A stretch of DNA of 64,000 nucleotides from Rhizobium terrae (GTDB lineage: Bacteria > Pseudomonadota > Alphaproteobacteria > Rhizobiales > Rhizobiaceae), in assembly GCF_003425685.1 (NCBI RefSeq), contig NZ_QJKM01000008.1, positions 62,001 through 126,000 of the forward strand, given 5' to 3'. Made by a program: the position numbers and the translations under genes. Positions within the stretch are counted from its first letter, which is position 1, and every line of letters begins with the position of its first letter. Below the pieces are notes generated by a model. It searched no databases, was not told the DNA's origin, and worked only from the letters and a program-made list of their open reading frames with translations. Of this stretch, positions 17,356 to 25,263 are shown piece after piece.

Positions 17356-17865
17356 ATGTCCATCAAGCTTTTCGCCCTGACCGCTTTCGTCCTTTCCGCG
17401 CTTGCGGCGCCGGTTGCCGCGCAACCGAGCCCGAACCCCAGCATGGTCCGCATGTTCAACGACTGGGGGCTTTATTCCTACAATACCGGCGGCTCCAGGC
17501 ATTGCTACGTGCTGACCGTTCCGAAGCAGGCCATGCCCGCCAATGTCAGCCATGGCGACAACTATTTCCTCGTGGCGCCCGATCCCTCCGGCGCCGGTTA
17601 TTATCCGCAGGCGATCATGGGTTATGACCTGCAGAGCGGATCGCGGATGACGGTGACGATCGACGACCAGACGTTCATCATGATGCCCAAGGGCAATTCC
17701 GGCTGGACCGAGGAGGCGAGCAGCGACGCGGCCATGATCGATGCCATGAAGGCCGGCAGCGGCATGACCCTGCAGGCCACCTCGCAACGGGGAACGAAGA
17801 CCAGCTACACCTTTTCGCTCTCGGGCATAACCGCGGCATTGAACCAGGCCGCGAGCTGCAACTGA
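17356..17865 (+). CDS. invasion-associated locus B (IalB) family secreted protein
   Basis: A 169-residue exported protein with signal peptide MSIKLFALTAFVLSALAAPV (cleavage near AAQPS). The mature part matches the IalB family: paired cysteines (RHCYVL and the C-terminal ASCN), the ATSQRGTKTSYTFSLSGITA block and a central FIMMPKGNSGWTEEASSDAA stretch. IalB of Bartonella is linked to erythrocyte invasion, but the family is widespread in non-pathogenic rhizobia, where the role is unknown. The ATG at 17356 follows GGAGGCAAG. The 283 bases upstream hold no gene. Confidence 0.85.
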   Translation: MSIKLFALTAFVLSALAAPVAAQPSPNPSMVRMFNDWGLYSYNTGGSRHCYVLTVPKQAMPANVSHGDNYFLVAPDPSGAGYYPQAIMGYDLQSGSRMTVTIDDQTFIMMPKGNSGWTEEASSDAAMIDAMKAGSGMTLQATSQRGTKTSYTFSLSGITAALNQAASCN

Positions 17866-17913
17866 GCCGAGGATTTCGGACCGCCAAGGCTGGCCGACCT
17901 GCGGTTTGTCAAA

Positions 17914-17927
17914 TTGACGTCGGTCAA
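17914..17927. promoter_or_regulatory. FixK/FNR-like box before CoA-transferase gene
   Basis: TTGACGTCGGTCAA is a perfect TTGAC-N4-GTCAA dyad, the shape of the FixK/FNR/DNR-family recognition site (TTGA-N6-TCAA). Its centre is 68 bases before the ATG at 17989, fitting a class II activation site at about -41 with a short leader. The same dyad occurs at 19542. Confidence 0.55.
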
Positions 17928-17988
17928 TGAGGCGTTCGGGCGGCGCGGATAGCGTCGCGCCGTCATTTCGTTTTTTTCGTGAAGGCCC

Positions 17989-19482
17989 ATGCTCGAAACC
18001 CGTATCCGCCGCCCCTCGCTCCTCGACCGCATCGTCACGCCGCAACAGGCCGCCAGCCTCATCAAGGACGGCATGATCATCGGCATGAGCGGCTTCACCC
18101 GCGCCGGCGATGCCAAGGCCGTACCGATCGCCATGGCGGAGCGGGCGAAGACGGACCCCTTCAGGATCACCCTCATCACCGGCGCCTCGCTCGGCCATGA
18201 CATCGACCGGATGTTGACCGAGACGCATGTGCTGGCAAGGCGCATCCCCTTCCAGTCCGACGCCACGCTGCGCGCCGCGATCAATCGCGGGGAGGTGATG
18301 TTCATCGACCAGCACCTGTCCGAGACGGTGGAGCATCTGCGGTCCAACCAGCTCGGCCCGATCGATTATGCGGTGATCGAGGCGGCGGCAATCACCGAGG
18401 ATGGCGGCATCGTGCCCTCCACCTCGATCGGCAATTCCGCAAGCTTTGCCATCCTGGCGAAGAAGATCATCGTGGAGATCAACCTCAGCCAGCCGGCGGA
18501 GCTCGAAGGCCTGCACGACATCTACATTCCGACCAAGCGCCCGTCGCGCGTGCCGATCCCGGTGGTTTCCTGCGAAAGCCGGGTCGGATTTCCCTATGTG
18601 CCGATCGATCCGGAAAAGATCGCCGCGATCGTGGTGACCGACGAGAAGGACAGCTTCTCCACCGTCGAGGCTGCCGATGCCGACACCACGGCGATCGCCG
18701 GCCATCTCATCCGGTTCCTCGAACAGGAAGTGGCGAAGGGCCGGCTCGACCTGACGCTGCAGCCGCTCCAGGCGGGCATCGGCACGATCGCCAATTCGGT
18801 GCTGACCGGCCTTGCGCAAGGGCCTTTCCATCATCTGCGCATGTACAGCGAAGTGCTGCAGGACAGCACCTTCGATCTTTTCGACGCCGGAAAGCTCACC
18901 TTTGCGTCCGGCTCGTCGATCACGCTTTCGGCCGCCTGCGGCGAGCGGGTCTTCGGCCGGTTCGACAAATACAAGGACAAGCTGGTGCTGCGCCCGCAGG
19001 AGATCAGCAATCATCCGGAAGTGATCCGCCGGCTCGGCGTGATCGGCATCAATACAGCCCTGGAAGTGGATATCTACGGCAACGTCAATTCCACGCATGT
19101 GAACGGCACGCATATGATGAACGGTATCGGCGGCTCGGGGGATTTCGCCCGCAACGCCTATCTGTCGATCTTCGTCAGCAAGTCGGTCGCCAAGGGCGGA
19201 CGTCTTTCCTCGGTGGTTCCCATGGTGCCGCATGTGGACCATACCGAACACGACGTGGACATCATCGTCACCGAAAACGGCCTCGCGGACCTGCGGGAAC
19301 TTGCTCCGCGCGAACGGGCGCGGGAAATTATCGCCCATTGCGCGCATCCCGATTTCCGGGAGCGGCTCGCGGATTATTTCGAACGGGCCTGTGCGCGGGG
19401 AGGGCAGACGCCGCACCTTCTCGAAGAGGCCTTCTCCTGGCATGAAAGGAGCCGGCAGACCGGTACGATGCGTCTCGCCTGA
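17989..19482 (+). CDS. acetyl-CoA hydrolase/transferase family (succinyl-CoA:acetate CoA-transferase-like)
   Basis: A 497-residue enzyme of the class I CoA-transferase family that includes acetic-acid-bacteria AarC and Clostridium Cat1. These move CoA between succinate and acetate or propionate. Family blocks seen are KDGMIIGMSGFTRAGDAKAV, LTLQPLQAGIGTIANSVLTG, and MYSEVLQDSTFDLFDAGKLT, which holds the probable catalytic Glu (residue ~286). The C-terminal HVDHTEHDVDIIVTENGLADL is also typical. Start at 17989 follows GAAGG. A FixK/FNR-like box lies upstream, suggesting low-oxygen induction. Hydrolase activity instead of transfer cannot be excluded. Confidence 0.9.
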   Translation: MLETRIRRPSLLDRIVTPQQAASLIKDGMIIGMSGFTRAGDAKAVPIAMAERAKTDPFRITLITGASLGHDIDRMLTETHVLARRIPFQSDATLRAAINRGEVMFIDQHLSETVEHLRSNQLGPIDYAVIEAAAITEDGGIVPSTSIGNSASFAILAKKIIVEINLSQPAELEGLHDIYIPTKRPSRVPIPVVSCESRVGFPYVPIDPEKIAAIVVTDEKDSFSTVEAADADTTAIAGHLIRFLEQEVAKGRLDLTLQPLQAGIGTIANSVLTGLAQGPFHHLRMYSEVLQDSTFDLFDAGKLTFASGSSITLSAACGERVFGRFDKYKDKLVLRPQEISNHPEVIRRLGVIGINTALEVDIYGNVNSTHVNGTHMMNGIGGSGDFARNAYLSIFVSKSVAKGGRLSSVVPMVPHVDHTEHDVDIIVTENGLADLRELAPRERAREIIAHCAHPDFRERLADYFERACARGGQTPHLLEEAFSWHERSRQTGTMRLA

Positions 19483-19541
19483 TCTCTCCGGCATCGAGAA
19501 ACTGCCTTTCCGCCTGTGGTTTTTTTGGACCGCCGCCCTAG

Positions 19542-19555
19542 TTGACGATTGTCAA
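19542..19555. promoter_or_regulatory. FixK/FNR-like box before histidine kinase gene
   Basis: TTGACGATTGTCAA is the same TTGAC-N4-GTCAA dyad as at 17914, centred 79 bases before the ATG at 19628. Two such perfect 10-base matches within 1.7 kb, both directly upstream of genes on the same strand, are unlikely by chance. Confidence 0.55.
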
Positions 19556-19627
19556 AAAGGCTGTCCGAGGTGATCGTTCTCATGTAAGACGGCAGGCAAT
19601 GAGCTTATCGCCACCGAAAGCCCGACG

Positions 19628-22600
19628 ATGAACCATCCGACTGCCGAGACCGCCTTCCTTTCCCACAGTGGTGAAATGGCGCGTCTCATAGCGGCCTTCG
19701 ACTGGTCGGCCACGTCGCTTGGACCGATCGGCGCGTGGCCGCAGAGCCTCAAGACGGCCATTTCGCTGATGCTGCAATCGCCTGTTCCGATCGTTTCGCT
19801 TTGGAACGAAGACGGCGTGATGATCTACAACGACGCCTATTCGGAGTTTGCCGGGCGGCGCCATCCGGGCCTGCTCGGATCGAAGGTCCGCGAGGGCTGG
19901 CCGGAAGTCGCGGATTTCAACGACAACGTCATGAAGGTCTGTTTTGCCGGCGGCACGCTGGACTATTACGACCAGGAAATGATCCTCGACCGGTCCGGCG
20001 TGCCGGCCTCCGCCTTCATGAACCTCTATTATTCGCCGGTCTACGACGAGGCGGGCAGGCCCTTCGGGGTGATGGCGATCGTCGTCGAGAACACCGCCAA
20101 GGTGCGTGCCGAGCGGCGGCTGCAGGGCGAACAGGACCGCCTGATGCGGATGTTCGAGCAGGCTCCGGGCTTTATGGCGATGGTGTCCGGTCCGGACCAC
20201 GTCTTCGAGATGGCGAACGGCGCCTATATGCGCCTCATCGGCAATCGCGACGTCTTGGGCAGGCCGATCCGCGAGGCATTGCCGGAAATCGTCGAGCAGG
20301 GATTTCCCGACCTGCTCGATCAGGTCCGCAGCACCGGGCTACCCTATGTCGGCCAGGCGGTTCCGGTCATGCTGGCGCGCCAGCCGGGCCAGCCGCCGGA
20401 AGAGCGGTTCCTCGATTTCGTCTATCAGCCGATCCTCGATGAGAACCGCCGGACGACGGGCATCTTCATCCAGGGCAGCGACGTCACCGACCAGAAGCGG
20501 GCGCAGATCGCCCTGCGCAACGAGACGCGTTATCTGGAAGTGCTGAACCGGCTCGGCGCCGATCTTTCCGCCGAACTCGACCTCGAAAAGGTCGTGCAGA
20601 TGACGACCGATGCGGGCGTGGAATTGACCGGCGCGCAGTTCGGGGCGTTTTTCTACAACGTCCGTGACGAACGCGGCGAGAGCTACATGCTCTATGCGCT
20701 CTCCGGCGTTCCGCGCTCGGCTTTCGAAAACTTTCCAATGCCGCGCAATACGGCGGTTTTCGCCCCGACCTTCGACGGCGAGGGCGTCATCCGCTCCGAC
20801 GATATCCTGAAGGACCCCCGCTACGGCCACAACGAGCCTTATTTCGGCATGCCGAAAGGCCATCTGCCGGTGCGCAGCTATCTCACCGTGCCTGTCGTGT
20901 CGCGCTCCGGCGAGGTGATCGGCGGCCTGTTCTTCGGCCATGGCGAGCCGGCCCGGTTCCGCGAGGAGCATGAGCGGCTGCTCGTCGGCGCCGCGGGCCA
21001 GGTGGCGATCGCCATCGACAATGCGCGGCTTTTCCGCGAGGTCGAGCGGGAGCTTGCCGAGCGCGGCCGCGCGGAAGAAGCGTTGCAGGCGCTGAATGCC
21101 GGCCTGGAACAGCGGGTTGCGTCGGAAATCGCCGAACGCATGAAGGCCGAGGAAGCGCTGCGCCAGTCCCAGAAAATGGAGGCGCTCGGCCAGCTGACCG
21201 GGGGCGTGGCGCACGACTTCAACAACCTCCTGCAGGTGATATCCGGCAATCTGCAGCTTCTCACCAAGGACGTGGCCGGCAATCAGCGCGCCGTCCGGCG
21301 GGTGGAAAACGCCCTTGCCGGCGTGCAACGCGGTTCGAAGCTCGCAAGCCAGCTTCTCGCCTTCGGCCGCCGCCAGCCGCTCGAGCCGAAAGTGGTCAAT
21401 ATCGGCCGCTTCCTGACCGGCATGGAGGAACTGCTGCGCCGCACGCTGGGCGAGGATATCGAGATCGAGACGATCCGCTCCGGCGGCTTATGGAACGTGC
21501 TGGTCGATCCGACCCAGATCGAGAACGCGCTTTTGAACCTTGCGATCAACGCCCGCGATGCGATGGAGGGCGGCGGCAAGCTGACGATCGAAGCGGGCAA
21601 TGCCTTCCTCGACGACAACTACGTGCGCCAACATGCCGACGTGCCGGCCGGTCAATATGTGATGCTCGCCGTGACCGATACCGGCACCGGCATGCCGCCC
21701 GAGGTCGTCGAACAGGTATTCCAGCCGTTCTTCTCGACGAAACCCGTCGGCAAGGGGACCGGTCTCGGGCTTTCCATGGTCTACGGTTTCGTCAAGCAGT
21801 CGGGCGGGCATGTCAAGATCTACAGCGAGGTCGGCCAGGGCACGACGGTCAAGATCTATTTCCCGCGCGTGCAGCGCAGCGAGGATCTGGTGACGGAGGC
21901 CGATTTCGGTCCGGTGACCGGCGGCACGGAAACCATATTGGTGGCCGAGGACGACGAGCAGGTGCGCACGACCGTCGTCGAAATGCTCGGCGATCTCGGT
22001 TACGCGGTGCTGAAGGCCAAGGATGCGGCAGGCGCACTGAGCGTCATCGAGAGCGGCGTGCTGGTCGACCTTCTCTTCACCGATGTCGTGATGCCCGGCG
22101 CGCTCAAGAGCACCGAACTGGCCCGCCACGCCCGCGAGCGCCTGCCGGACATCGCCGTGCTCTTCACCTCGGGCTACACGGAGAATTCGATCGTGCATGG
22201 CGGCCGGCTCGATCCGGGCGTCGATCTGCTGTCGAAACCCTATACCCGCGAAGCGCTGGCGAGAAAGATCCGCCACGTGCTGAACGGCCAGCAGCATCGC
22301 AACCGGGTGCGGGCGACGCTTTCGACCAAGCCGCTGCCGTCGGCGGCGAGCCGCTCGCCGGCAATGCCGCGGTATTCCGTGCTTCTCGTCGAGGACGATT
22401 TCCTGATCCGCATGAGCACCGCCGATCTTTTGGGCGAGTTCGGTCACGAAGTGGCGGAAGCCTCGTCGGCCGAAGAGGCGCTTTCGATGTTGCAGGAGCG
22501 GCACTTCGACGTGGTCGTGACGGATCTCGGCCTGCCCGGGATTTCGGGCGGCGCTTTCGCGCATGAGGCGCGCCGGCTGTCGCCCGAGATCGGCATCGTG

Positions 22601-22726
22601 TTTGCGACCGGCAACGACCGCGTGCCCGACGACGGGGCCGTCGAAGGCGCGGTCCTGCTCAAGAAACCCTACGGCAGCGATGAAATCGCCGCGGCCTTCG
22701 AGAAGATCACCGTGCAGAAGGGGTGA
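19628..22726 (+). CDS. hybrid sensor histidine kinase, PAS-PAS-GAF-HisKA-HATPase-REC-REC
   Basis: A 1032-residue cytoplasmic kinase with no membrane segments. In order: two PAS-like domains (~50-165 and ~170-300), a GAF domain (~305-470, [20 protein letters not shown]), a coiled coil, HisKA with the phospho-His in [11 protein letters not shown] (~529), an ATPase domain ([29 protein letters not shown]), and two receiver domains with phospho-Asp at ~818 (TDVVMPG) and ~965 (TDLGLPG). REC1 is atypical around [11 protein letters not shown]. No partner response regulator with DNA-binding domain is nearby, so phosphate probably goes to a distant Hpt protein or feeds back between the RECs. It is preceded by a FixK/FNR-like box. 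Confidence 0.92.
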   Translation: MNHPTAETAFLSHSGEMARLIAAFDWSATSLGPIGAWPQSLKTAISLMLQSPVPIVSLWNEDGVMIYNDAYSEFAGRRHPGLLGSKVREGWPEVADFNDNVMKVCFAGGTLDYYDQEMILDRSGVPASAFMNLYYSPVYDEAGRPFGVMAIVVENTAKVRAERRLQGEQDRLMRMFEQAPGFMAMVSGPDHVFEMANGAYMRLIGNRDVLGRPIREALPEIVEQGFPDLLDQVRSTGLPYVGQAVPVMLARQPGQPPEERFLDFVYQPILDENRRTTGIFIQGSDVTDQKRAQIALRNETRYLEVLNRLGADLSAELDLEKVVQMTTDAGVELTGAQFGAFFYNVRDERGESYMLYALSGVPRSAFENFPMPRNTAVFAPTFDGEGVIRSDDILKDPRYGHNEPYFGMPKGHLPVRSYLTVPVVSRSGEVIGGLFFGHGEPARFREEHERLLVGAAGQVAIAIDNARLFREVERELAERGRAEEALQALNAGLEQRVASEIAERMKAEEALRQSQKMEALGQLTGGVAHDFNNLLQVISGNLQLLTKDVAGNQRAVRRVENALAGVQRGSKLASQLLAFGRRQPLEPKVVNIGRFLTGMEELLRRTLGEDIEIETIRSGGLWNVLVDPTQIENALLNLAINARDAMEGGGKLTIEAGNAFLDDNYVRQHADVPAGQYVMLAVTDTGTGMPPEVVEQVFQPFFSTKPVGKGTGLGLSMVYGFVKQSGGHVKIYSEVGQGTTVKIYFPRVQRSEDLVTEADFGPVTGGTETILVAEDDEQVRTTVVEMLGDLGYAVLKAKDAAGALSVIESGVLVDLLFTDVVMPGALKSTELARHARERLPDIAVLFTSGYTENSIVHGGRLDPGVDLLSKPYTREALARKIRHVLNGQQHRNRVRATLSTKPLPSAASRSPAMPRYSVLLVEDDFLIRMSTADLLGEFGHEVAEASSAEEALSMLQERHFDVVVTDLGLPGISGGAFAHEARRLSPEIGIVFATGNDRVPDDGAVEGAVLLKKPYGSDEIAAAFEKITVQKG

Positions 22727-22781
22727 AGCGGCGGCAGCCTGTCCTGCTGCCGCGACTGCGGGGGCAAAACAGCCCGGCCGC

Positions 22782-23585
22782 TCACCACATGGCGTGGAAA
22801 TGCGACACGGGCCCGTGGCCGCTGCCGACGCTGAGGTCGCCGGCCGCGGCGATGGCGCCGGCAAGATAGATCTTGGCGATCGTGACCGCCTCGACCGGAG
22901 AGGCGCCCTTGGCGAGTTCGGCGGCGATGCTGCTCGACAGCGTGCAGCCGGTGCCGTGGGTGTTCTTCGTAGGAACGCGCCTGCCCTCGAACCAGTGAAG
23001 GCCCGACGCCTCCGCCAGCACGTCGGGGCTTTCGTCGCCGTCGAGATGGCCGCCCTTGACCAGCGCGGCCTTCGGTCCGAGCCCGCGCAGGCGCTCCGCC
23101 TGTCCGGCCATTTCCTCGCGGGTCGTGGCAATCGGCTCGCCCAGAAGGGCCGCTGCTTCCGGCAGGTTGGGCGTGACGAGGGCGGCGACCGGCATCAGCC
23201 GGCGGGTGACGGCGTCCACCGCATCGGCGCTCAGCAGCGGCGAACCGCCCTTGGCGATCATCACCGGATCGAGCACGATCGGCACGGTGTCGCGATAAGG
23301 CCGCAGCACGTCTGCGACGATCTCGGCGATCTCCGCATTGGCGATCATGCCGATCTTCACCGCATCGACGCGGACATCCAGGAAAACGGTGCGGATCTGA
23401 TTGGCGACGAAGGCGGCAGGAATCGTCAGCACGCCGGTAACCCCTTGCGTGTTCTGGGCGGTAAGCGCCGTCAGTGCCGCCATGCCATAGGTGCCGCGTG
23501 CGGCAAATGCCTTGAGGTCCGCCTGGATGCCGGCGCCGCCGGACGGATCGGAACCGGCGATCGAGAGAACGTTCCTGATGGTCAT
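22782..23585 (-). CDS. thiD: bifunctional HMP kinase / HMP-phosphate kinase ThiD
   Basis: A 267-residue ribokinase-fold enzyme that phosphorylates hydroxymethylpyrimidine twice to HMP-PP. Seen are IAGSDPSGGAGIQADLKAFA at the N-terminus, the catalytic NTHGTGCTLSSSIAAELAKG and DPVMIAKGGSPLL. It is the last gene of thiM-thiE-thiD and overlaps thiE by 4 bases, so expression depends on the TPP riboswitch at the operon head. The 55 bases to the convergent histidine kinase hold nothing notable. Confidence 0.95.
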   Translation of the reverse strand: MTIRNVLSIAGSDPSGGAGIQADLKAFAARGTYGMAALTALTAQNTQGVTGVLTIPAAFVANQIRTVFLDVRVDAVKIGMIANAEIAEIVADVLRPYRDTVPIVLDPVMIAKGGSPLLSADAVDAVTRRLMPVAALVTPNLPEAAALLGEPIATTREEMAGQAERLRGLGPKAALVKGGHLDGDESPDVLAEASGLHWFEGRRVPTKNTHGTGCTLSSSIAAELAKGASPVEAVTIAKIYLAGAIAAAGDLSVGSGHGPVSHFHAMW

Positions 23586-24217
23586 GCACGGGCCTTTCCG
23601 ATTTCCCCAGCGATCCGGCGGGCTGCCGCTTCCGGATCCGGCTGGCCGCAGATGGCGGAAACCACGGCGATGCCCTTGGCGCCGGCGGCGAGCGCGGCGC
23701 CGGCATGTTCCGCCTTGACGCCGCCGATCGCCACCGCCGGAACCGGTGCCGCCGCAACGATGCGGGCAAGGCCGTTAAAGCCGATCGGCTGCTTGTGATC
23801 GGGTTTGGTGGCGGTGGCAAAGACCGGGCCGATGCCGACATAATCCGCGATGGACGGATCGACCCGCCGCGCCAGTTCCTCCGTCTCGACCGAAAGGCCG
23901 AGGATCATGCCGCTGCCGACACGCGCGCGCGCCATCGCCGCCGCCATGTCGCTCTGGCCGACATGCAGGCCGTCTGCGCCGATCGCGATCGCCGCCTCCA
24001 CGTCGTCGTTGACGATCAGCGGCACGCCGGTGCCGGCAAGCACGGCCTTCAGCGCCCGGCCGGTCTCGATCATCTCCTCGGTCGTCGCCTGCTTGTCGCG
24101 CAGCTGCACGACGGTGGCGCCGCCGGCGACGGCAAGCCTTGCGGTCTCGACCATGCCGATGGGCCGGCAGAGATCGGGGTCGAGGACGAGATAGACGGAA
24201 AGGTCGAAGGTCTTCAT
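23582..24217 (-). CDS. thiE: thiamine phosphate synthase ThiE
   Basis: A 211-residue TIM-barrel enzyme that joins HMP-PP with thiazole phosphate to make thiamine phosphate. Recognised by VQLRDKQATTEEMIETGRAL, LIVNDDVEAAIAIGADGLHV followed by GQSD, DYVGIGPVFATATKPDHKQP and VAIGGVKAEHAG. It overlaps thiM and thiD by 4 bases each. Together the three genes salvage exogenous HMP and thiazole rather than make thiamine de novo. Confidence 0.95.
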   Translation of the reverse strand: MKTFDLSVYLVLDPDLCRPIGMVETARLAVAGGATVVQLRDKQATTEEMIETGRALKAVLAGTGVPLIVNDDVEAAIAIGADGLHVGQSDMAAAMARARVGSGMILGLSVETEELARRVDPSIADYVGIGPVFATATKPDHKQPIGFNGLARIVAAAPVPAVAIGGVKAEHAGAALAAGAKGIAVVSAICGQPDPEAAARRIAGEIGKARA

Positions 24218-25017
24218 GCGGCCACCACGCGTGCCTTGGCATCCAGCATTTCCGGCGTCAGCGCCGCCAGGCGGTCGAGGAAGAGGGGAGAGAAGGAGCC
24301 GGGACCCTTGGCCTCGACCGCGGCCTCCTCGCCCGCGACGGCGAACATGGCGAGGGCGGCGACCGTCGCCCCGAAGACATCTTGCGGACCTGCCGCCGCA
24401 AACGCACCCACCAGACAGGTGAGCGAGCAGCCGAGCGCGGTGACGCGCGGCATCAGTGCCGATCCGCCCGCGATGCGCACCGAACGGCGGCCATCGGTGA
24501 CGAAGTCCACCTCGCCGGTAACCGCGACCACGCAGGCGTTCCGGCCGGCAAGTGCGGTGGCCGCACCCTCAGCCGCGGTGACGCTGTCGCCGCTGTCGAC
24601 GCCCTGTCCGCTCGAGCGCTCGCCGAGCAGCGCCATGATTTCGGAAGCGTTGCCGCGGATGACGGCGGGCCTGAACTCCACGAGTTCGGCGACGGCCGCG
24701 CGGCGGTAGGCGGTGGCGAAATGCGCGACTGGGTCCAGCACCCAAGGCTTGCCGGCCTCGCCGGCGGCCTTTGCGGCTTCCTTCATGCCGGCCAGGAAAT
24801 CCGGCGACAGCGTGCCGATATTGATCGTCAGCGCCGCGGCGATGCGGGCGAATTCGCCGGCCTCCTCTTTCGTATGCACCATGGCGGGCGAAGCGCCGGC
24901 CGCAAGCATCACGTTGGCGGCGATGTTCATCGCCACGAAATTGGTGATGTTCTGCACCAGAGGATTTTTGGCGCGCATCGCGCTCAGCAATTGGCCGGGG
25001 GTATGTTCCATCCGCAT
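24214..25017 (-). CDS. thiM: hydroxyethylthiazole kinase ThiM
   Basis: A 267-residue kinase that phosphorylates hydroxyethylthiazole. Motifs include NPLVQNITNFVAMNIAANVM, LAAGASPAMVHTKEEAGEFA and the C-terminal ALGCSLTCLVGAFAAAG with the active-site Cys. The frame is open to 25122, but that extension lies within the TPP riboswitch; the protein starts at MRMEHTPGQLL (25017, or 25011). First gene of the thiMED operon. Confidence 0.94.
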   Translation of the reverse strand: MRMEHTPGQLLSAMRAKNPLVQNITNFVAMNIAANVMLAAGASPAMVHTKEEAGEFARIAAALTINIGTLSPDFLAGMKEAAKAAGEAGKPWVLDPVAHFATAYRRAAVAELVEFRPAVIRGNASEIMALLGERSSGQGVDSGDSVTAAEGAATALAGRNACVVAVTGEVDFVTDGRRSVRIAGGSALMPRVTALGCSLTCLVGAFAAAGPQDVFGATVAALAMFAVAGEEAAVEAKGPGSFSPLFLDRLAALTPEMLDAKARVVAA

Positions 25018-25085
25018 TCTCGCCTCGTTCGGCCGGGGGCAGACGTGAGGCAGGCGCGGGGGCAGACATTTCAAGAAGGCCCGGA

Positions 25086-25161
25086 CGACTCCCTCCGCCG
25101 GCATGATCCGGTTCAGGTTCAAAGGGTGCTTCTCAGCCCGGCTTTGCCGGACGCCCCTGTC
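25086..25161 (-). promoter_or_regulatory. TPP riboswitch upstream of thiMED
   Basis: The minus strand carries the THI-box core: GGGGCGTCCGGCAAAGCC, GGGCTGAGAAGCACCC, TTTGAACCTGAACCGGATCA and TGCCGGCGGAGGGAGTC. CUGAGA and the CCUUUGAACCUGA...GGAU motif bind the pyrimidine and pyrophosphate of TPP. It ends about 70 bases before the thiM start, so control is probably by translation or early termination when TPP is abundant. Confidence 0.93.
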
Positions 25162-25223
25162 TTGAATTTACGCTTACCGAAACCCGGACGCCGCCGCCAG
25201 CGAATTTTTCTCGAAAAAGCCTC

Positions 25224-25254
25224 TTGTAGCTCTAGCGGCTAGAGGTCTTAGAAA
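25224..25254 (+). promoter_or_regulatory. MerR-family-type promoter of the metal ATPase gene
   Basis: TTGTAG (25224-25229) and TAGAAA (25249-25254) are separated by 19 bases, the overlong spacer typical of MerR-activated promoters. The spacer holds a perfect dyad CTCTAG-CGG-CTAGAG (25230-25244), close to CadR/PbrR/ZntR operators. No MerR-family gene lies in the window, so the regulator is elsewhere. Confidence 0.7.
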
Positions 25255-25263
25255 GGCTGCTCG

